From Gluconacetobacter tumulicola (GTDB lineage Bacteria; Pseudomonadota; Alphaproteobacteria; Acetobacterales; Acetobacteraceae), in NCBI RefSeq assembly GCF_014174215.1, contig NZ_JABEQL010000006.1:143171-207170 (forward strand): a DNA stretch of 64,000 nt. The letters are read 5' to 3'. Shown piece by piece: positions 20,907-30,592 of the stretch. Position numbers and translations under genes: made by a program. Below the pieces are notes generated by a model, which was not told where the DNA came from, did not search any database, and was given only the letters and a program-made list of their open reading frames with translations. How positions within the stretch are numbered: the stretch's first letter is position 1; the number at the start of each line of letters is the position of its first letter.

Positions 20907-20931
20907 GGCGGCCTGAAACGGCCGCCTTTTT
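20907..20931 (+). terminator. Terminator of the DUF2076 gene
   Basis: GGCGGCC-TGAAAC-GGCCGCC forms a perfect 7-base-pair stem followed by TTTTT, 28 bases after the stop. Confidence 0.92.
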
Positions 20932-20981
20932 CATGTCCGCGACTGGATTGTCGCCCTTGTCTCACTTTGCCGTGAGATGGA

Positions 20982-21086
20982 TTGATATCAAACATGAATG
21001 AGTGTTATTCAGAACTCGGCCACTAAGGCCATTTCCTCTGTGTCGTCTCATCCGCGGGAAACCGGGGCCGAAAGGCCCCGGTTTTT
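20982..21086 (+). ncRNA. Candidate small RNA or attenuated leader
   Basis: Between the DUF2076 terminator and the YidB-like gene lies an AT-richer stretch. It contains a weak promoter (TTGATA at 20982-20987, 17-base spacer, TTATTC/TATTCA near 21005-21011) and ends in a second perfect terminator at 21060-21086. A transcript would begin near 21020 and be about 65 bases long. No open frame fits. The alternative is a terminated leader of the YidB-like gene, which starts 109 bases further on. Confidence 0.35.
21060..21086 (+). terminator. Second intrinsic terminator (GNRA loop)
   Basis: AACCGGGGCC-GAAA-GGCCCCGGTT is a perfect 10-base-pair stem with a GAAA tetraloop and continues into TTTCC. It does not directly follow a protein gene: the preceding gene already has a terminator at 20907-20931. 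Confidence 0.92.
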
Positions 21087-21194
21087 CCGTTTGAGGATCG
21101 GGTTCCGGCCTCAATCATTCGGGAGGGCGAAACATTACGGTTTTTGAAGCGTTGCTGATGTCAGGCCACAACGTTTCGAGAATGGAGAGGCCCT

Positions 21195-21554
21195 ATGTCC
21201 ATTACCGACTCCGCCACGACGCTTGGCGATTTCCTGACCGGTGCCCGTTACGATCATTCGGGGCTGGTCAGTGCGGTTCATGAATATCTGGATGGCGTGA
21301 AGCGCGAATACGGGCCGAACGGCTTTGCCGAGCGCGCGGCAGCCGCGGGCTATGGCGATATCGTTGCGCGCTGGAAGGCCGATGACACGGCCGGCCCGAT
21401 GACCGAAGACATGCTGCGCACATTGATTGCGCAACGCGATCTGGAGCTTTTCGCGGAACAGACGGGCCTGTCGGTGCCGGCTGTCGTCACGATCCTGGCG
21501 CGCCAGCTGCCGATCGTGATCTACAAGCGGGCGCATGCGGTCGAGCCGCACTGA
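21195..21554 (+). CDS. YidB-like (DUF937-type) small protein
   Basis: A 119-residue protein. Its C-terminal half (AAGYGDIVARWKADDTAG, MTEDMLRTLIAQRDLELFAEQTGLS, VVTILARQLPIVIYK) follows the YidB/DUF937 pattern: a GxxxxVxSW-like block, a DLxxLAxxTGL block and a final LAxxLP block. The usual glycine-rich N-terminus is absent. GGAGAGG precedes the ATG. The function of the family is not established. Confidence 0.7.
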   Translation: MSITDSATTLGDFLTGARYDHSGLVSAVHEYLDGVKREYGPNGFAERAAAAGYGDIVARWKADDTAGPMTEDMLRTLIAQRDLELFAEQTGLSVPAVVTILARQLPIVIYKRAHAVEPH

Positions 21555-21613
21555 CTTGACAGCGTGAACCGGTACGGGCGGGGTGATGGGGACGGCGAGG
21601 AAGGGAAAACGGC

Positions 21614-22423
21614 GTGCTGATTCGTGCCGGTTATGACATCGCCCTGACGGTCCAGGCCCCGACCCCCATGGTGCTGATGCTTGAGGTCCATCCGGATCGC
21701 GAGCCGGACCTGATGACGCCCCAGACCCCGGTCTTCGATCCACCCGTGCCGACGCAGCGCTATCTGGACGGATTCGGCAATCGCTGCACCCGGCTGGTGG
21801 CGCCCATCGGTACCTTGCGGACCAGCCTGTCCTTCGTCATTGCCGATAGCGGCCTGCCCGATCGGTGGATGCCCGGGGCGCCGGAGGTGCCCGTGGCGGA
21901 CCTGCCGGCGGATTGCCTGGTGTTCCTGATGGGCAGCCGGTATTGCGAGACCGATCTTCTGTCCTCCATCGCCTGGTCGATGTTCGGCCATCTGACGCCG
22001 GGGTGGGGGCGGGTGCAGGCCATCGTCTCGTTCGTGCACCAGCATATCCGCTTCGATTACCAGCAGGCGCGCCCGACCCGCACGGCCTATGAGGCCTATC
22101 AGGAGGGGGTGGGCGTGTGCCGCGACTATGCCCATCTGGCGGTGACGCTCTGCCGCTGCATGAATATCCCCGCGCGCTACTGCACCGGCTATCTGGGCGA
22201 TATCGGGATTCCGCCGGTCGATTATCCGATGGATTTCTCGGCGTGGTTCGAAGTCTGGCTGGAAGGCCAGTGGTTCACCTTCGACGCGCGGCATAATATG
22301 CCCCGGATCGGCCGGATTGTGATGGCCAGGGGTCGGGATGCGACGGATGTGGCGCTGACGACGACCTTCGGTCCGGCGGGACTGTCCAACTTTTTCGTGA
22401 CGACTTATGAGGAAATCGGCTGA
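21614..22423 (+). CDS. Transglutaminase-like cysteine protease-fold protein
   Basis: A 269-residue protein starting with GTG. The N-terminal beta domain (IRAGYDIALTVQAPTPMVLML) is followed by a transglutaminase core. The likely nucleophile is the Cys in GVGVCRDYAHLAVTLCR near residue 171. YCTGYLGDIG follows, then FSAWFEVWLEGQWFTFDARHN. In classical members the SAW position is HAW (catalytic His); here a Ser is present, and the nearby RHN histidine might substitute. Ser may be normal for this subfamily; I cannot check. Proteins of this type are usually peptidases or amidases, often linked to peptide-ligase systems. None is seen nearby. Confidence 0.8.
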   Translation: MLIRAGYDIALTVQAPTPMVLMLEVHPDREPDLMTPQTPVFDPPVPTQRYLDGFGNRCTRLVAPIGTLRTSLSFVIADSGLPDRWMPGAPEVPVADLPADCLVFLMGSRYCETDLLSSIAWSMFGHLTPGWGRVQAIVSFVHQHIRFDYQQARPTRTAYEAYQEGVGVCRDYAHLAVTLCRCMNIPARYCTGYLGDIGIPPVDYPMDFSAWFEVWLEGQWFTFDARHNMPRIGRIVMARGRDATDVALTTTFGPAGLSNFFVTTYEEIG

Positions 22424-22446
22424 GAAGCCGAGCTGGCCCCTGGAAT

Positions 22447-22522
22447 TGGTGAGCCGGGTGGGACTCGAACCCACGACCATTCGATTAAAAGTCGAATGCT
22501 CTACCGACTGAGCTACCGGCTC
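22447..22522 (-). tRNA. tRNA-Lys (anticodon TTT)
   Basis: The minus-strand sequence begins GAGCCGGTAGCTCAGTCGG and folds as a standard cloverleaf. The anticodon loop is CTTTTAA with TTT, the T-arm is GTGGG-TTCGAGT-CCCAC, and the acceptor stem pairs GAGCCGG with CCGGCTC. The discriminator is A and the 3' CCA is encoded. It sits between the transglutaminase-like gene and the convergent cyclophilin gene. Confidence 0.97.
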
Positions 22523-22611
22523 ACCGGGACCGCGTAGCGGTGCGGCCCCGGGTACCGGCTTCAGCCGGTCAAGTCAACCGTCAAAGGCGGTGACGTGGCG
22601 CGGTTTGTCGA

Positions 22612-23097
22612 TCAGGCCGCGACGGGGCGCATGGAAATGATGCGATCCGGGTCCTGCACCACGCCGCTCTGGCCGGCGCCGCGCTTGATCTGGTCGATAT
22701 GTTCCATGCCTTCGACCACCTGGCCGACGATGGTGTACTGGCCGTCCAGATGCGGCGAGGGCTCGAACATGATGAAGAACTGGCTGTTCGCGCTGTCGGG
22801 ATTCATGGTGCGGGCCATGCCGACGGTCCCGCGCTCGAACTTCGCGGCGCGCGTGAATTCGGCCTTCAGGTCGGGCAGGTGACTGCCGCTGGTGCCGGTG
22901 CCCGTCGGGTCGCCGCCCTGCGCCATGAAGCCGTGGATGACGCGGTGGAAGGGCGTGTTGTCGTAGAAGCCTTCGGCGGCCAGCGTGCGAATCCGCTCGG
23001 CAGCCAGCGGCGCCAGGTCGGGGCGGAGCTGGATGATCACATGGCCGGTCTTCAGTTCCACGTCGATCAGGTCGGCCTTCGGTGCGGTGTCAGACAT
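22612..23097 (-). CDS. ppiB: Peptidyl-prolyl cis-trans isomerase (cyclophilin type)
   Basis: A 161-residue cytoplasmic cyclophilin that isomerises Xaa-Pro bonds. Motifs are FYDNTPFHRVIHGFMAQGGDPTGTG (active-site Arg and Gln), GTVGMARTMNPDSANSQFFI and LDGQYTIVGQVVEGME. The bacterial short form lacks an export signal: the N-terminus is MSDTAPKADLIDVELKTG. It follows coaD with a 56-base gap and probably belongs to the gyrA-coaD transcription unit. Confidence 0.95.
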   Translation of the reverse strand: MSDTAPKADLIDVELKTGHVIIQLRPDLAPLAAERIRTLAAEGFYDNTPFHRVIHGFMAQGGDPTGTGTSGSHLPDLKAEFTRAAKFERGTVGMARTMNPDSANSQFFIMFEPSPHLDGQYTIVGQVVEGMEHIDQIKRGAGQSGVVQDPDRIISMRPVAA

Positions 23098-23153
23098 CGT
23101 TCGTATTCCAGTTTGCTTGCGTGTCGCGCGGCATGGATGCCGTGCGACCGGCG

Positions 23154-23663
23154 TTATCCCCCCAGCCGCGCCATGATGCGCTGGCGGGTGAAGGGGGGGA
23201 CGAAGCTGGTGATGTCGCCGCCCAGGCGTGCGACCTCCTTCACCAGCCGCGAAGAAATATATTGGCTGCGTTCGGTAGCCATCAGGAACACCGTCTCGAT
23301 ATCCGGGGCCAGATGATGGTTCATGCCGAACATCTGGACCTCGTAATCGAAATCGGTGACCACGCGCAGCCCCCGCACGATCACGGTGGCGCCATGACGG
23401 CGCGCCTCCTCGACCAGCAGGTTGCTGAAGCCGATGACCTGGATCAGGGCTCCGGTCCGTTCGGCGATGGATCGGGTTTCCTCGACGGCGCAGGTGATGC
23501 GTTCGTCCAGCGGCATCAATGGCTGCTTGCCGGAATTTTCCGCCACCCCGATGATCAGCCGGTCCACCAGCCGCGCCGCACGCTCGACGATATCCAGGTG
23601 ACCGGTGGTCACCGGGTCGAACGTGCCGGGGTAGAATCCCGTGCGCGGCCCGCCATCAGGCAT
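23154..23663 (-). CDS. coaD: Pantetheine-phosphate adenylyltransferase
   Basis: Fourth step of coenzyme A synthesis: ATP plus 4'-phosphopantetheine gives dephospho-CoA. The ATG at 23663 ([17 protein letters not shown]) overlaps the gyrA 3' end by 8 bases. The nucleotidyl-transferase motif TTGHLDI, the [15 protein letters not shown] block and the [15 protein letters not shown] motif are all present. Length 169 matches the family. The overlap with gyrA implies coupled translation. Confidence 0.97.
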   Translation of the reverse strand: MPDGGPRTGFYPGTFDPVTTGHLDIVERAARLVDRLIIGVAENSGKQPLMPLDERITCAVEETRSIAERTGALIQVIGFSNLLVEEARRHGATVIVRGLRVVTDFDYEVQMFGMNHHLAPDIETVFLMATERSQYISSRLVKEVARLGGDITSFVPPFTRQRIMARLGG

Positions 23664-26472
23664 CGGGGGCCTCCTGCGGAGCGGCGTCTTCGTCCGTGGC
23701 GTTGTCCCCGTCATTGCCCTCGTCGTCATCGTCTTCCATGACGGGGAAGACGCTGATGACGTGTTCGGTCGCATCCAGCCTGAACAGCGTCACGCCGCTG
23801 GCCTGCCGCGACATGACGCGGATCTGGTCGACCGGCACGCGGATCAGGCGGCCGGCATCGGTGACCAGCATCACGTCGGTCCCGCCGATGACCGGCAGGG
23901 TGGCGACGACCTCGTTCCCGCGCTTGCCGGATGTGAAGTTCATGTTGGAGATGCCCTGGCCGCCGCGACCGGTCACGCGGTAATCGTAAGCCGACGAGCG
24001 GCGTCCGAAGCCCGCGTTGCTGACGATCAGCAGGATTTCCTCGGCCAGTTCCAGTTCGGCGAACCGTTCCGGGTCGATCACCGAGTCGGCGGGCAGCGCC
24101 TCTTCATCGGAGGAGTCGGCAGAGGCGTCGGCCGCGACATCCTCGGCCTCGTCGCCGCCCTGGCTGGCTGCGAGTTCGGCCCGGCGGCGGGCATTGGCCA
24201 TGCGCAGATACGATGCGCGTTCCTCGACCGTCGCCTCGACATGGTTCAGGACGCACAGGCTGTTGACCTCGTCCCCTTCGCCCAGGCGGATGCCGCGCAC
24301 GCCCGAACTGTCACGCCCGGCAAAGACGCGCAGCGTGTCGTCGGTGATCTGGAAGCGGATGCAGCGGGCCTTGCGCGTGGCCAGGAACACATCCTGCCCT
24401 TCGCGGCAGGTCGCGACGCCGATCAGCCGGTCGCCCTCGTCCAGCTTCATCGCGATCAGGCCGGAGGCGCGGATATTGCGGAAATCGCTCAGCCGGTTGC
24501 GGCGCACCGTGCCGGACGCGGTGGCGAAGACCAAGTGCAGGTTCTCCCACAATGTCTCGTCCTGCGGCAGGGGCAGGACGGCGGTGATCGAATCGCCGCC
24601 CAGGTCGGGCAGCAGATTGATCAGCGCCCTTCCCTTGGCCGTCGGGCTGGCCTCGGGCAGGCGCCAGACCTTCTCGCGATAGGCCTTGCCGCCCGACGAG
24701 AAGAACAGCACCCATTGATGGGTGTGGGCGTTGAACGAGCGCACCACGATGTCGTCGCCGCGTCGGCCGGCGGCGGTGCGGCCGCGCCCGCCGCGATTCT
24801 GCGCGCGGAAGATTTCCAGCGGCGTGCGCTTGATGAAGCCCTCGCGCGTGATCGTTACCACCATCTGGCCGGGTTCGATCAGGCTTTCGTCCGTCTGGTC
24901 GCCGGCATAATCGGCGATCTCGGTCAGGCGCGGGGTGGCCAGTTCGGCGCGGATCGCCACCAGTTCCTCGCGCATCACTTCCATGCGGCGGGGGCGGCTG
25001 GCGATGATGGCCAGGAGTTCGTTGATCTTCTCCGCGACCTCGGAGAGTTCCTGCTGGATCTTCTCGCGCTCCAGCCCGGTCAGGCGTTGCAGGCGCAGTT
25101 CCAGGATGCCGCGGGCCTGGGCCTCGGTCAGGTGGACCTTGCCGTCGACGATGACGTTGCCTTCGTCGAGGATCAGCGCCAGCAGCGGTTCGACATCGGC
25201 GGCGTCCCATGCCGTGGTCATCAGCGCTTCGCGGGCGCTGGCGGCGTCGGGGGCGGCACGGATCAGCGCGATCACGGCGTCGATATTCGCCACCGCGATC
25301 ACCAGGCCCACCAGCAGATGGGCGCGGTCGCGCGCCTTCATCAGGTCGTAGCGCGCGCGGCGCAGGATCACCTCCTCGCGGAAGGTGATGAAGGCGTCCA
25401 GCACGTCCTTCAGCCCCATCAGACGGGGCTGGCCGTTATCCAGCGCCAGCATGTTGACCCCGAACGAGGTCTGGAGCTGGGTGAAGCGGTAGAGCTGGTT
25501 CAGCACCACTTCCGGCGTGGCGTCGCGCTTGACCTCAATGACGATGCGCATGCCCGACCGGTCGCTTTCGTCGCGGATGTCGGAAATGCCTTCGATCTGC
25601 TTGGCGCGCACCAGGTCGGCGATGCGCTCCTGCAGGGTCGATTTGTTCACCTGGTACGGGATCTCGGTGATGATGATCGCGTGGCGGTCGCGGTGCAGGT
25701 CCTCGATCTCGGCGCGGGCGCGGATGATGACGGAGCCGCGCCCGGTCTCGAACGCGCTGCGGATGCCCGCGCGGCCCAGGATGATGCCACCGGTCGGGAA
25801 ATCCGGCCCCGGCACGATCTTCATCAGGTCTTCGAGCGTCAGGTCCGGCTGGGCGATCAGGGCCAGCGTGGCGTCGATGATCTCGCCCGGATTGTGGGTC
25901 GGGATATTGGTCGCCATGCCGACCGCGATGCCGGAGGCACCGTTGATCAGCAGGTTGGGGAAGGCGGCGGGCAGGATCTTGGGTTCCTGCTCGCTTTCAT
26001 CGTAGTTCGGCTGGAAATCGACGGTGTCGCGGTCGATATCGTCCAGCAGGAAGGACGAGGCCTTGGCCAGGCGCGCTTCGGTATAGCGCATCGCCGCTGG
26101 GGAATCGCCGTCGACCGAGCCGAAATTGCCCTGGCCGTCGATCAGCTTCACGCGCATCGACCAGGATTGCGCCATGCGGACCATGGCGTCGTAGATCGAG
26201 GAATCGCCGTGGGGATGGTATTTACCCATCACGTCACCGACCGCGCGGGCCGATTTGCGATAGGGCTTGTCGTGCGTGAACCCGCTTTCGCGCATCGAAT
26301 AGAGGATGCGCCGATGCACCGGCTTCAGCCCGTCCCGCACGTCCGGCAGGGCGCGGCTGACGATGACCGACATCGCATAGGCGAGGTAGGAGGAGCGCAT
26401 TTCCTCCTCGACGGTTACCGGAACGATGTCGGAGGGGGCCGGCGGCTGCGGCGAGTCGGGAATCTCGGTCAA
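23656..26472 (-). CDS. gyrA: DNA gyrase subunit A
   Basis: Breakage-reunion subunit of gyrase, 938 residues. The N-terminal domain carries [30 protein letters not shown], then the quinolone region [17 protein letters not shown]. Ser and Asp stand at the two resistance positions, so it is wild type there. The catalytic Tyr is in [10 protein letters not shown]. The GyrA-box QNRGGRGR, needed for DNA wrapping, begins the C-terminal beta-pinwheel. An acidic insert ([19 protein letters not shown]) near 770 and an acidic tail ([18 protein letters not shown]) are additions to the core. Confidence 0.98.
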   Translation of the reverse strand: MTEIPDSPQPPAPSDIVPVTVEEEMRSSYLAYAMSVIVSRALPDVRDGLKPVHRRILYSMRESGFTHDKPYRKSARAVGDVMGKYHPHGDSSIYDAMVRMAQSWSMRVKLIDGQGNFGSVDGDSPAAMRYTEARLAKASSFLLDDIDRDTVDFQPNYDESEQEPKILPAAFPNLLINGASGIAVGMATNIPTHNPGEIIDATLALIAQPDLTLEDLMKIVPGPDFPTGGIILGRAGIRSAFETGRGSVIIRARAEIEDLHRDRHAIIITEIPYQVNKSTLQERIADLVRAKQIEGISDIRDESDRSGMRIVIEVKRDATPEVVLNQLYRFTQLQTSFGVNMLALDNGQPRLMGLKDVLDAFITFREEVILRRARYDLMKARDRAHLLVGLVIAVANIDAVIALIRAAPDAASAREALMTTAWDAADVEPLLALILDEGNVIVDGKVHLTEAQARGILELRLQRLTGLEREKIQQELSEVAEKINELLAIIASRPRRMEVMREELVAIRAELATPRLTEIADYAGDQTDESLIEPGQMVVTITREGFIKRTPLEIFRAQNRGGRGRTAAGRRGDDIVVRSFNAHTHQWVLFFSSGGKAYREKVWRLPEASPTAKGRALINLLPDLGGDSITAVLPLPQDETLWENLHLVFATASGTVRRNRLSDFRNIRASGLIAMKLDEGDRLIGVATCREGQDVFLATRKARCIRFQITDDTLRVFAGRDSSGVRGIRLGEGDEVNSLCVLNHVEATVEERASYLRMANARRRAELAASQGGDEAEDVAADASADSSDEEALPADSVIDPERFAELELAEEILLIVSNAGFGRRSSAYDYRVTGRGGQGISNMNFTSGKRGNEVVATLPVIGGTDVMLVTDAGRLIRVPVDQIRVMSRQASGVTLFRLDATEHVISVFPVMEDDDDEGNDGDNATDEDAAPQEAPDA

Positions 26473-26587
26473 GGCATATCCGTCATGTCAGTGCCATCTC
26501 TCTCGCGCCGGGCGCGCCGAATGGCGGGAACTGGTCCGGGTCCGGCGCCGGTGGAGGCATCCACCCTAGCATAGACTGCCGGCCGGG

Positions 26588-26627
26588 AAAAAACCGCGCC
26601 CCGGCCCGGGCCGACAGGGGCCGGGGC
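26588..26627 (-). terminator. Terminator of ssb
   Basis: On the minus strand a 10-base-pair GCCCCGGCCC / GGGCCGGGGC stem (26618-26627 with 26598-26607) is followed after four bases by TTTTTT (26593-26588). It lies downstream of ssb and upstream of gyrA. Confidence 0.88.
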
Positions 26628-26643
26628 CGGGAGGAAGGCCGCC

Positions 26644-27216
26644 TTAGAACGGAATTTCGTCGTCCAGGTCGCTGCCGCCGCCATGGGGCGCATCCCAGCC
26701 GCCGCCTGCCGGTGCGGCAGGGGCGCTATGGCCGCCTGCGCCGCCGCGCGCGCCGCCGATCTGGCGGGGAGCGGAGGGGGCTCCGTATCCGCCGCCACCT
26801 CCACCGCCACCGTAACCACCGCCGCTATAGCCGCCGCCGGCATCATCGCCGGATTCGCCGCCGCGGTTGCTGTCCAGCAGGACCAGGTCGCCACGGAAAC
26901 GGTCCACCACCACTTCGGTCGTGTAGCGTTCCTGCCCGGACTGGTCGGTCCATTTGCGGGTCTGGAGCGAGCCTTCCAGATAGACCTTGCGGCCCTTGCG
27001 CAGGAAACGCTCGGCCACGTCGGCAATGCGTTCGTTGAAGATCACGACGCGGTGCCATTCGGTCTTCTCGCGCCGCTCGCCCGATGCCTTGTCGTTCCAG
27101 GTGTCGCTGGTGGCCAGAGTCAGCGACACGATCTTGGCGCCGTTCTGGCTGTTCCTGACTTCCGGGTCCTTCCCCAGATTGCCCACGAGGATGACCTTGT
27201 TGACGCTACCCGCCAT
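26644..27216 (-). CDS. ssb: Single-stranded DNA-binding protein
   Basis: A 190-residue SSB that coats single strands in replication and repair. The OB fold starts [21 protein letters not shown] and includes [37 protein letters not shown] and [15 protein letters not shown] Gly-rich linker ([17 protein letters not shown]) leads to the acidic tip DLDDEIPF that recruits partner proteins. The frame is open upstream of 27216, but that part lacks family features. It is divergent from uvrA, a widely conserved pairing. Confidence 0.97.
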   Translation of the reverse strand: MAGSVNKVILVGNLGKDPEVRNSQNGAKIVSLTLATSDTWNDKASGERREKTEWHRVVIFNERIADVAERFLRKGRKVYLEGSLQTRKWTDQSGQERYTTEVVVDRFRGDLVLLDSNRGGESGDDAGGGYSGGGYGGGGGGGGYGAPSAPRQIGGARGGAGGHSAPAAPAGGGWDAPHGGGSDLDDEIPF

Positions 27217-27440
27217 AGTGCTGCCCTGCCGCTGTCCGGTCCGGGGCCGCGCATTCGGGCGCCGCCCCATCAAAAAAAACCGTCCACCCGGACCGGTGCG
27301 GTGGGGGACGGGACTCAGGTGCGATCCTAACCCAGATGGGCGCCCGATGATACCGGCATGTACCGCGCCCTTTTCGCGTGGGTATGTCGAGGCTGCTTTT
27401 TCAAATGGACGGATCTTGGCGGCGGCGATGGAACGCGGCA

Positions 27441-27455
27441 GAACAGAGTATGAAC
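27441..27455. promoter_or_regulatory. LexA/SOS box upstream of uvrA
   Basis: GAAC-N7-GAAC (GAAC at 27441 and 27452) matches the alphaproteobacterial LexA operator, which is a direct repeat rather than the E. coli palindrome. It ends 44 bases before the uvrA start. A further GAAC at 27431 lies six bases before the first. Confidence 0.75.
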
Positions 27456-27499
27456 GAATCAGCCCGGCGCGCGCCGGAGCAGAACGGAGAGCGGACATC

Positions 27500-30430
27500 A
27501 TGGCGAATCGATCCGGCCCGGTCGCGGCCGAGCCGACAGAATCGATCGGGATGCGCGATGCGCCGGCCATCCGGGTGCGCGGCGCGCGGGCGCATAACCT
27601 GAAGAATGTCGATGTCGAGATTCCGCGCGACGCGCTGACGGTGGTGACCGGCCTGTCGGGCTCGGGCAAATCGTCGCTGGCGTTCGATACCATCTATGCC
27701 GAGGGCCAGCGGCGCTATGTCGAGAGCCTGTCGGCCTATGCGCGGCAGTTCCTGGAGCTGATGGGCAAGCCGGACGTGGACGCGATCGAGGGCCTGTCGC
27801 CCGCGATTTCCATCGAGCAGAAGACGACCTCGAAAAATCCGCGCTCGACCGTCGGCACGATTACCGAGATCCATGATTACATGCGCCTGCTGTGGGCGCG
27901 GGCGGGGGTGCCCTATTCGCCGGCCACCGGCCTGCCGATCGAGGCGCAGACCGTCAGCCAGATGGTCGATCGGGTGATGGCGATGCCCGAAGGGACCCGG
28001 CTGATGCTGCTGGCGCCCGTGGTGCGGGACCGCAAGGGCGAGTGCCGCAAGGAACTGGCGGAATTGCAGCGCAAGGGCTTTGCGCGGGTGAAGGTGGACG
28101 GCGAACTGTATGAGATCGCCGATGTGCCGGACCTGAACCGCAAGCTGCGCCATACGGTCGAGGCGGTGGTGGATCGCGTGGTGGTGCGGTCGGGCGTGGA
28201 ATCCCGGCTGGCCGACAGTTTCGAGACCGCGCTGGGGCTCTCCGACGGGCTGGTCTATGCCGAGGAAGTGGTGCGCGACGGGGCGGAGGCGCCGCCGCAT
28301 GTGGTGTTTTCCTCGCGGTTTGCCTGTCCGGTCAGCGGCTTTACGCTGGAGGAGATCGAGCCCCGGCTGTTCTCGTTCAATGCGCCGCAGGGGGCGTGCC
28401 CGGCCTGTGACGGGATCGGGACCGAGACCTTCTTCGACCCGCATCTGATCGTGCCGGACGAATCGCTGTCGCTGGCGGCAGGGGCCATTGCGCCGTGGCG
28501 CAATACGCAGACCCCCTATTACCAGCAGACTCTGGAAAGCCTGGCCGCCCATTACGGCGTGAAGATGGACACGCCGTGGCGTGACCTGCCGGCAGGAGTA
28601 CGCGCGGTGATCATGGAAGGGGGGGCGGATGAGGTGACTTTCCAGTACCGCGACGGCCGCAAGAGCTACAGCCTGACCAAGCGGTTCGAGGGGGTGGAGG
28701 CCAATCTGCGCCGCCGCATGGCCGAGACCGACAGCGTGTGGGTGCGCGAGGAACTGTCGCGCTACCAGTCCGACAAGCCGTGCCATGTCTGCCATGGCGC
28801 GCGGCTGCGGCCGGAGGCGCTGTCGGTGCGGGTGGCGAACCGCACCATCGCCCAGGCTTCCGACCTGCCGATCCGCCGGGCGCTGGAATGGTTCGGCACC
28901 GTGGAGGCGACGCTGACGCCGCAGCGCGCCGAAATCGCGCGCCGCATCCTGCGCGAGATCCTGGACCGGCTGCGCTTCCTGGACGATGTGGGCCTGGATT
29001 ATCTGACGCTGTCGCGCGGGTCGGCCACCCTGTCGGGGGGAGAAAGCCAGCGGATACGGCTGGCCAGCCAGATCGGGTCGGGCCTGACGGGCGTGCTGTA
29101 TGTTCTGGACGAGCCCTCGATCGGGCTGCACCAGCGCGACAATGAGCGGCTGTTGGGCACGTTGCAGCGGCTGAAGCGGCTGGGGAATACGCTGATCGTC
29201 GTGGAGCATGACGAGGATGCGATCCGCTCGGCCGACTGGCTGATCGATATGGGGCCGGGGGCGGGGGTCAATGGCGGCCATGTGGTGGCCATCGGCACGC
29301 CCGCGCAGGTGGCGGCCGATCCGGCGAGCCTGACGGGGGATTATCTGTCGGGCCGCAAACAGATCGCGGTGCCGGAGAAGCGCCGCCCGGTGGACCCCAA
29401 GCGGATGCTGGTACTGGAAGGGGCCAGCGGCAATAATCTGCACGATGTGACCGCGCGCTTTCCGCTGGGCACCTTTACCTGCGTGACCGGTGTGTCGGGC
29501 GGGGGCAAGTCGACGCTGGTGATCGACACGCTGTACAAGGCGCTGTCGCGGCAATTGATGGGGTCGGGGCAGAATCCGGCGCCCTATCGCCGGATCGCCG
29601 GGCTGGAGCAACTGGACAAGATCATCGACATCGACCAGTCGCCGATCGGCCGCACGCCGCGTTCGAACCCCGCGACCTATACCGACCTGTTCGCGCCGAT
29701 CCGCGACTGGTTCGCCGAACTGCCGGAGAGCAAGGCGCGGGGCTACAAGCCCGGCCGGTTCTCGTTCAACGTCAAGGGCGGGCGGTGCGAGGCCTGCCAG
29801 GGCGACGGCGTGCTGAAGATCGAGATGCACTTCCTGCCCGACGTGTTCGTGACCTGCGATACCTGCAAGGGTGCGCGCTATAATCGCGAGACGCTGGACG
29901 TGAAATTCCGCGGCAAGTCGATCGCCGACGTGCTGGCGATGACGGTGGACGAGGCGCTGCCATATTTCTCCGCCGTGCCGCGCATCCGCGACCGGCTGGC
30001 CATCCTGCAGCAGGTCGGGCTGGGTTATGTCGCCCTGGGCCAGCAGGCGACCACGCTTTCGGGCGGCGAGGCGCAGCGCGTGAAACTGTCCAAGGAACTG
30101 GCGCGCCGGGCCACCGGCCGCACGCTGTATATTCTGGACGAACCGACGACCGGGCTGCATTCCGAGGATGTGCGCAAGTTGCTGGACGTGCTGCACGCGC
30201 TGGTGGACCAGGGGAATACGGTGCTGGTGATCGAGCATAATCTGGACGTCATCAAGACGGCGGACTGGGTGCTGGATATGGGGCCGGAAGGGGGCGATGG
30301 CGGTGGCCGGATCGTCGCCGAGGGCACGCCCGAGGAGATTGTGGCCTGTGCCGAAAGCCATACCGGGCGCTTCCTGGCGCCGCTTCTGCCGGCGCCGTCG
30401 AAGGGGCGAAGACGGCGCGCGAAGGGCTGA
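27500..30430 (+). CDS. uvrA: UvrABC excinuclease subunit A
   Basis: Damage-sensing ATPase of nucleotide-excision repair, 976 residues from the ATG at 27500 (GGAGAG upstream). Two ABC ATPase modules show Walker [13 protein letters not shown] and [12 protein letters not shown], with signatures [11 protein letters not shown] and [11 protein letters not shown]. Zinc modules appear at [17 protein letters not shown] and CEACQGDG...CDTCKGARY. An SOS box upstream and divergence from ssb indicate DNA-damage induction. An open frame extends ~500 bases further upstream across ssb and is rejected. Confidence 0.98.
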   Translation: MANRSGPVAAEPTESIGMRDAPAIRVRGARAHNLKNVDVEIPRDALTVVTGLSGSGKSSLAFDTIYAEGQRRYVESLSAYARQFLELMGKPDVDAIEGLSPAISIEQKTTSKNPRSTVGTITEIHDYMRLLWARAGVPYSPATGLPIEAQTVSQMVDRVMAMPEGTRLMLLAPVVRDRKGECRKELAELQRKGFARVKVDGELYEIADVPDLNRKLRHTVEAVVDRVVVRSGVESRLADSFETALGLSDGLVYAEEVVRDGAEAPPHVVFSSRFACPVSGFTLEEIEPRLFSFNAPQGACPACDGIGTETFFDPHLIVPDESLSLAAGAIAPWRNTQTPYYQQTLESLAAHYGVKMDTPWRDLPAGVRAVIMEGGADEVTFQYRDGRKSYSLTKRFEGVEANLRRRMAETDSVWVREELSRYQSDKPCHVCHGARLRPEALSVRVANRTIAQASDLPIRRALEWFGTVEATLTPQRAEIARRILREILDRLRFLDDVGLDYLTLSRGSATLSGGESQRIRLASQIGSGLTGVLYVLDEPSIGLHQRDNERLLGTLQRLKRLGNTLIVVEHDEDAIRSADWLIDMGPGAGVNGGHVVAIGTPAQVAADPASLTGDYLSGRKQIAVPEKRRPVDPKRMLVLEGASGNNLHDVTARFPLGTFTCVTGVSGGGKSTLVIDTLYKALSRQLMGSGQNPAPYRRIAGLEQLDKIIDIDQSPIGRTPRSNPATYTDLFAPIRDWFAELPESKARGYKPGRFSFNVKGGRCEACQGDGVLKIEMHFLPDVFVTCDTCKGARYNRETLDVKFRGKSIADVLAMTVDEALPYFSAVPRIRDRLAILQQVGLGYVALGQQATTLSGGEAQRVKLSKELARRATGRTLYILDEPTTGLHSEDVRKLLDVLHALVDQGNTVLVIEHNLDVIKTADWVLDMGPEGGDGGGRIVAEGTPEEIVACAESHTGRFLAPLLPAPSKGRRRRAKG

Positions 30431-30493
30431 GTTTTCCCCGCTGCGAGAAGCTTATGTGAAAGAGGTGAAAAAAAACGTGTCCGGGGGGTAAAA

Positions 30494-30592
30494 ATGCTTG
30501 CGTTGCCAGGGGGAAGGCCTTATCAGCGGCCCCTCTTGGCCCAAGGGGGCGATCCCGCCCAACAGGCTGTCTACTGGTTTGGGGGTACGTGA
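30494..30592 (+). CDS. Upstream ORF overlapping the speH start
   Basis: A 32-codon frame with its own GGGGGG five bases before the ATG (MLALPGGRPYQRPLLAQGGD, ending YWFGGT). Its TGA overlaps the speH ATG as TGATG, the classic form for translational coupling. It is in a different frame from speH. It could be a regulatory leader whose translation gates the decarboxylase, or chance in GC-rich sequence. I do not recognise the peptide. Confidence 0.45.
   Translation: MLALPGGRPYQRPLLAQGGDPAQQAVYWFGGT

Noticed and set aside
19955..20995. Upstream extension of glyQ to a 644-residue protein
   Set aside because: The extra ~350 residues have no family similarity and are antisense to the DUF2076 gene.
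23641..26574. 977-codon plus-strand frame opposite gyrA and coaD
   Set aside because: Antisense shadow of well-identified genes; biased composition and no domain.
26987..27499. Upstream extension of the uvrA frame
   Set aside because: It crosses the ssb gene and the SOS box; family alignment supports the start at 27500.
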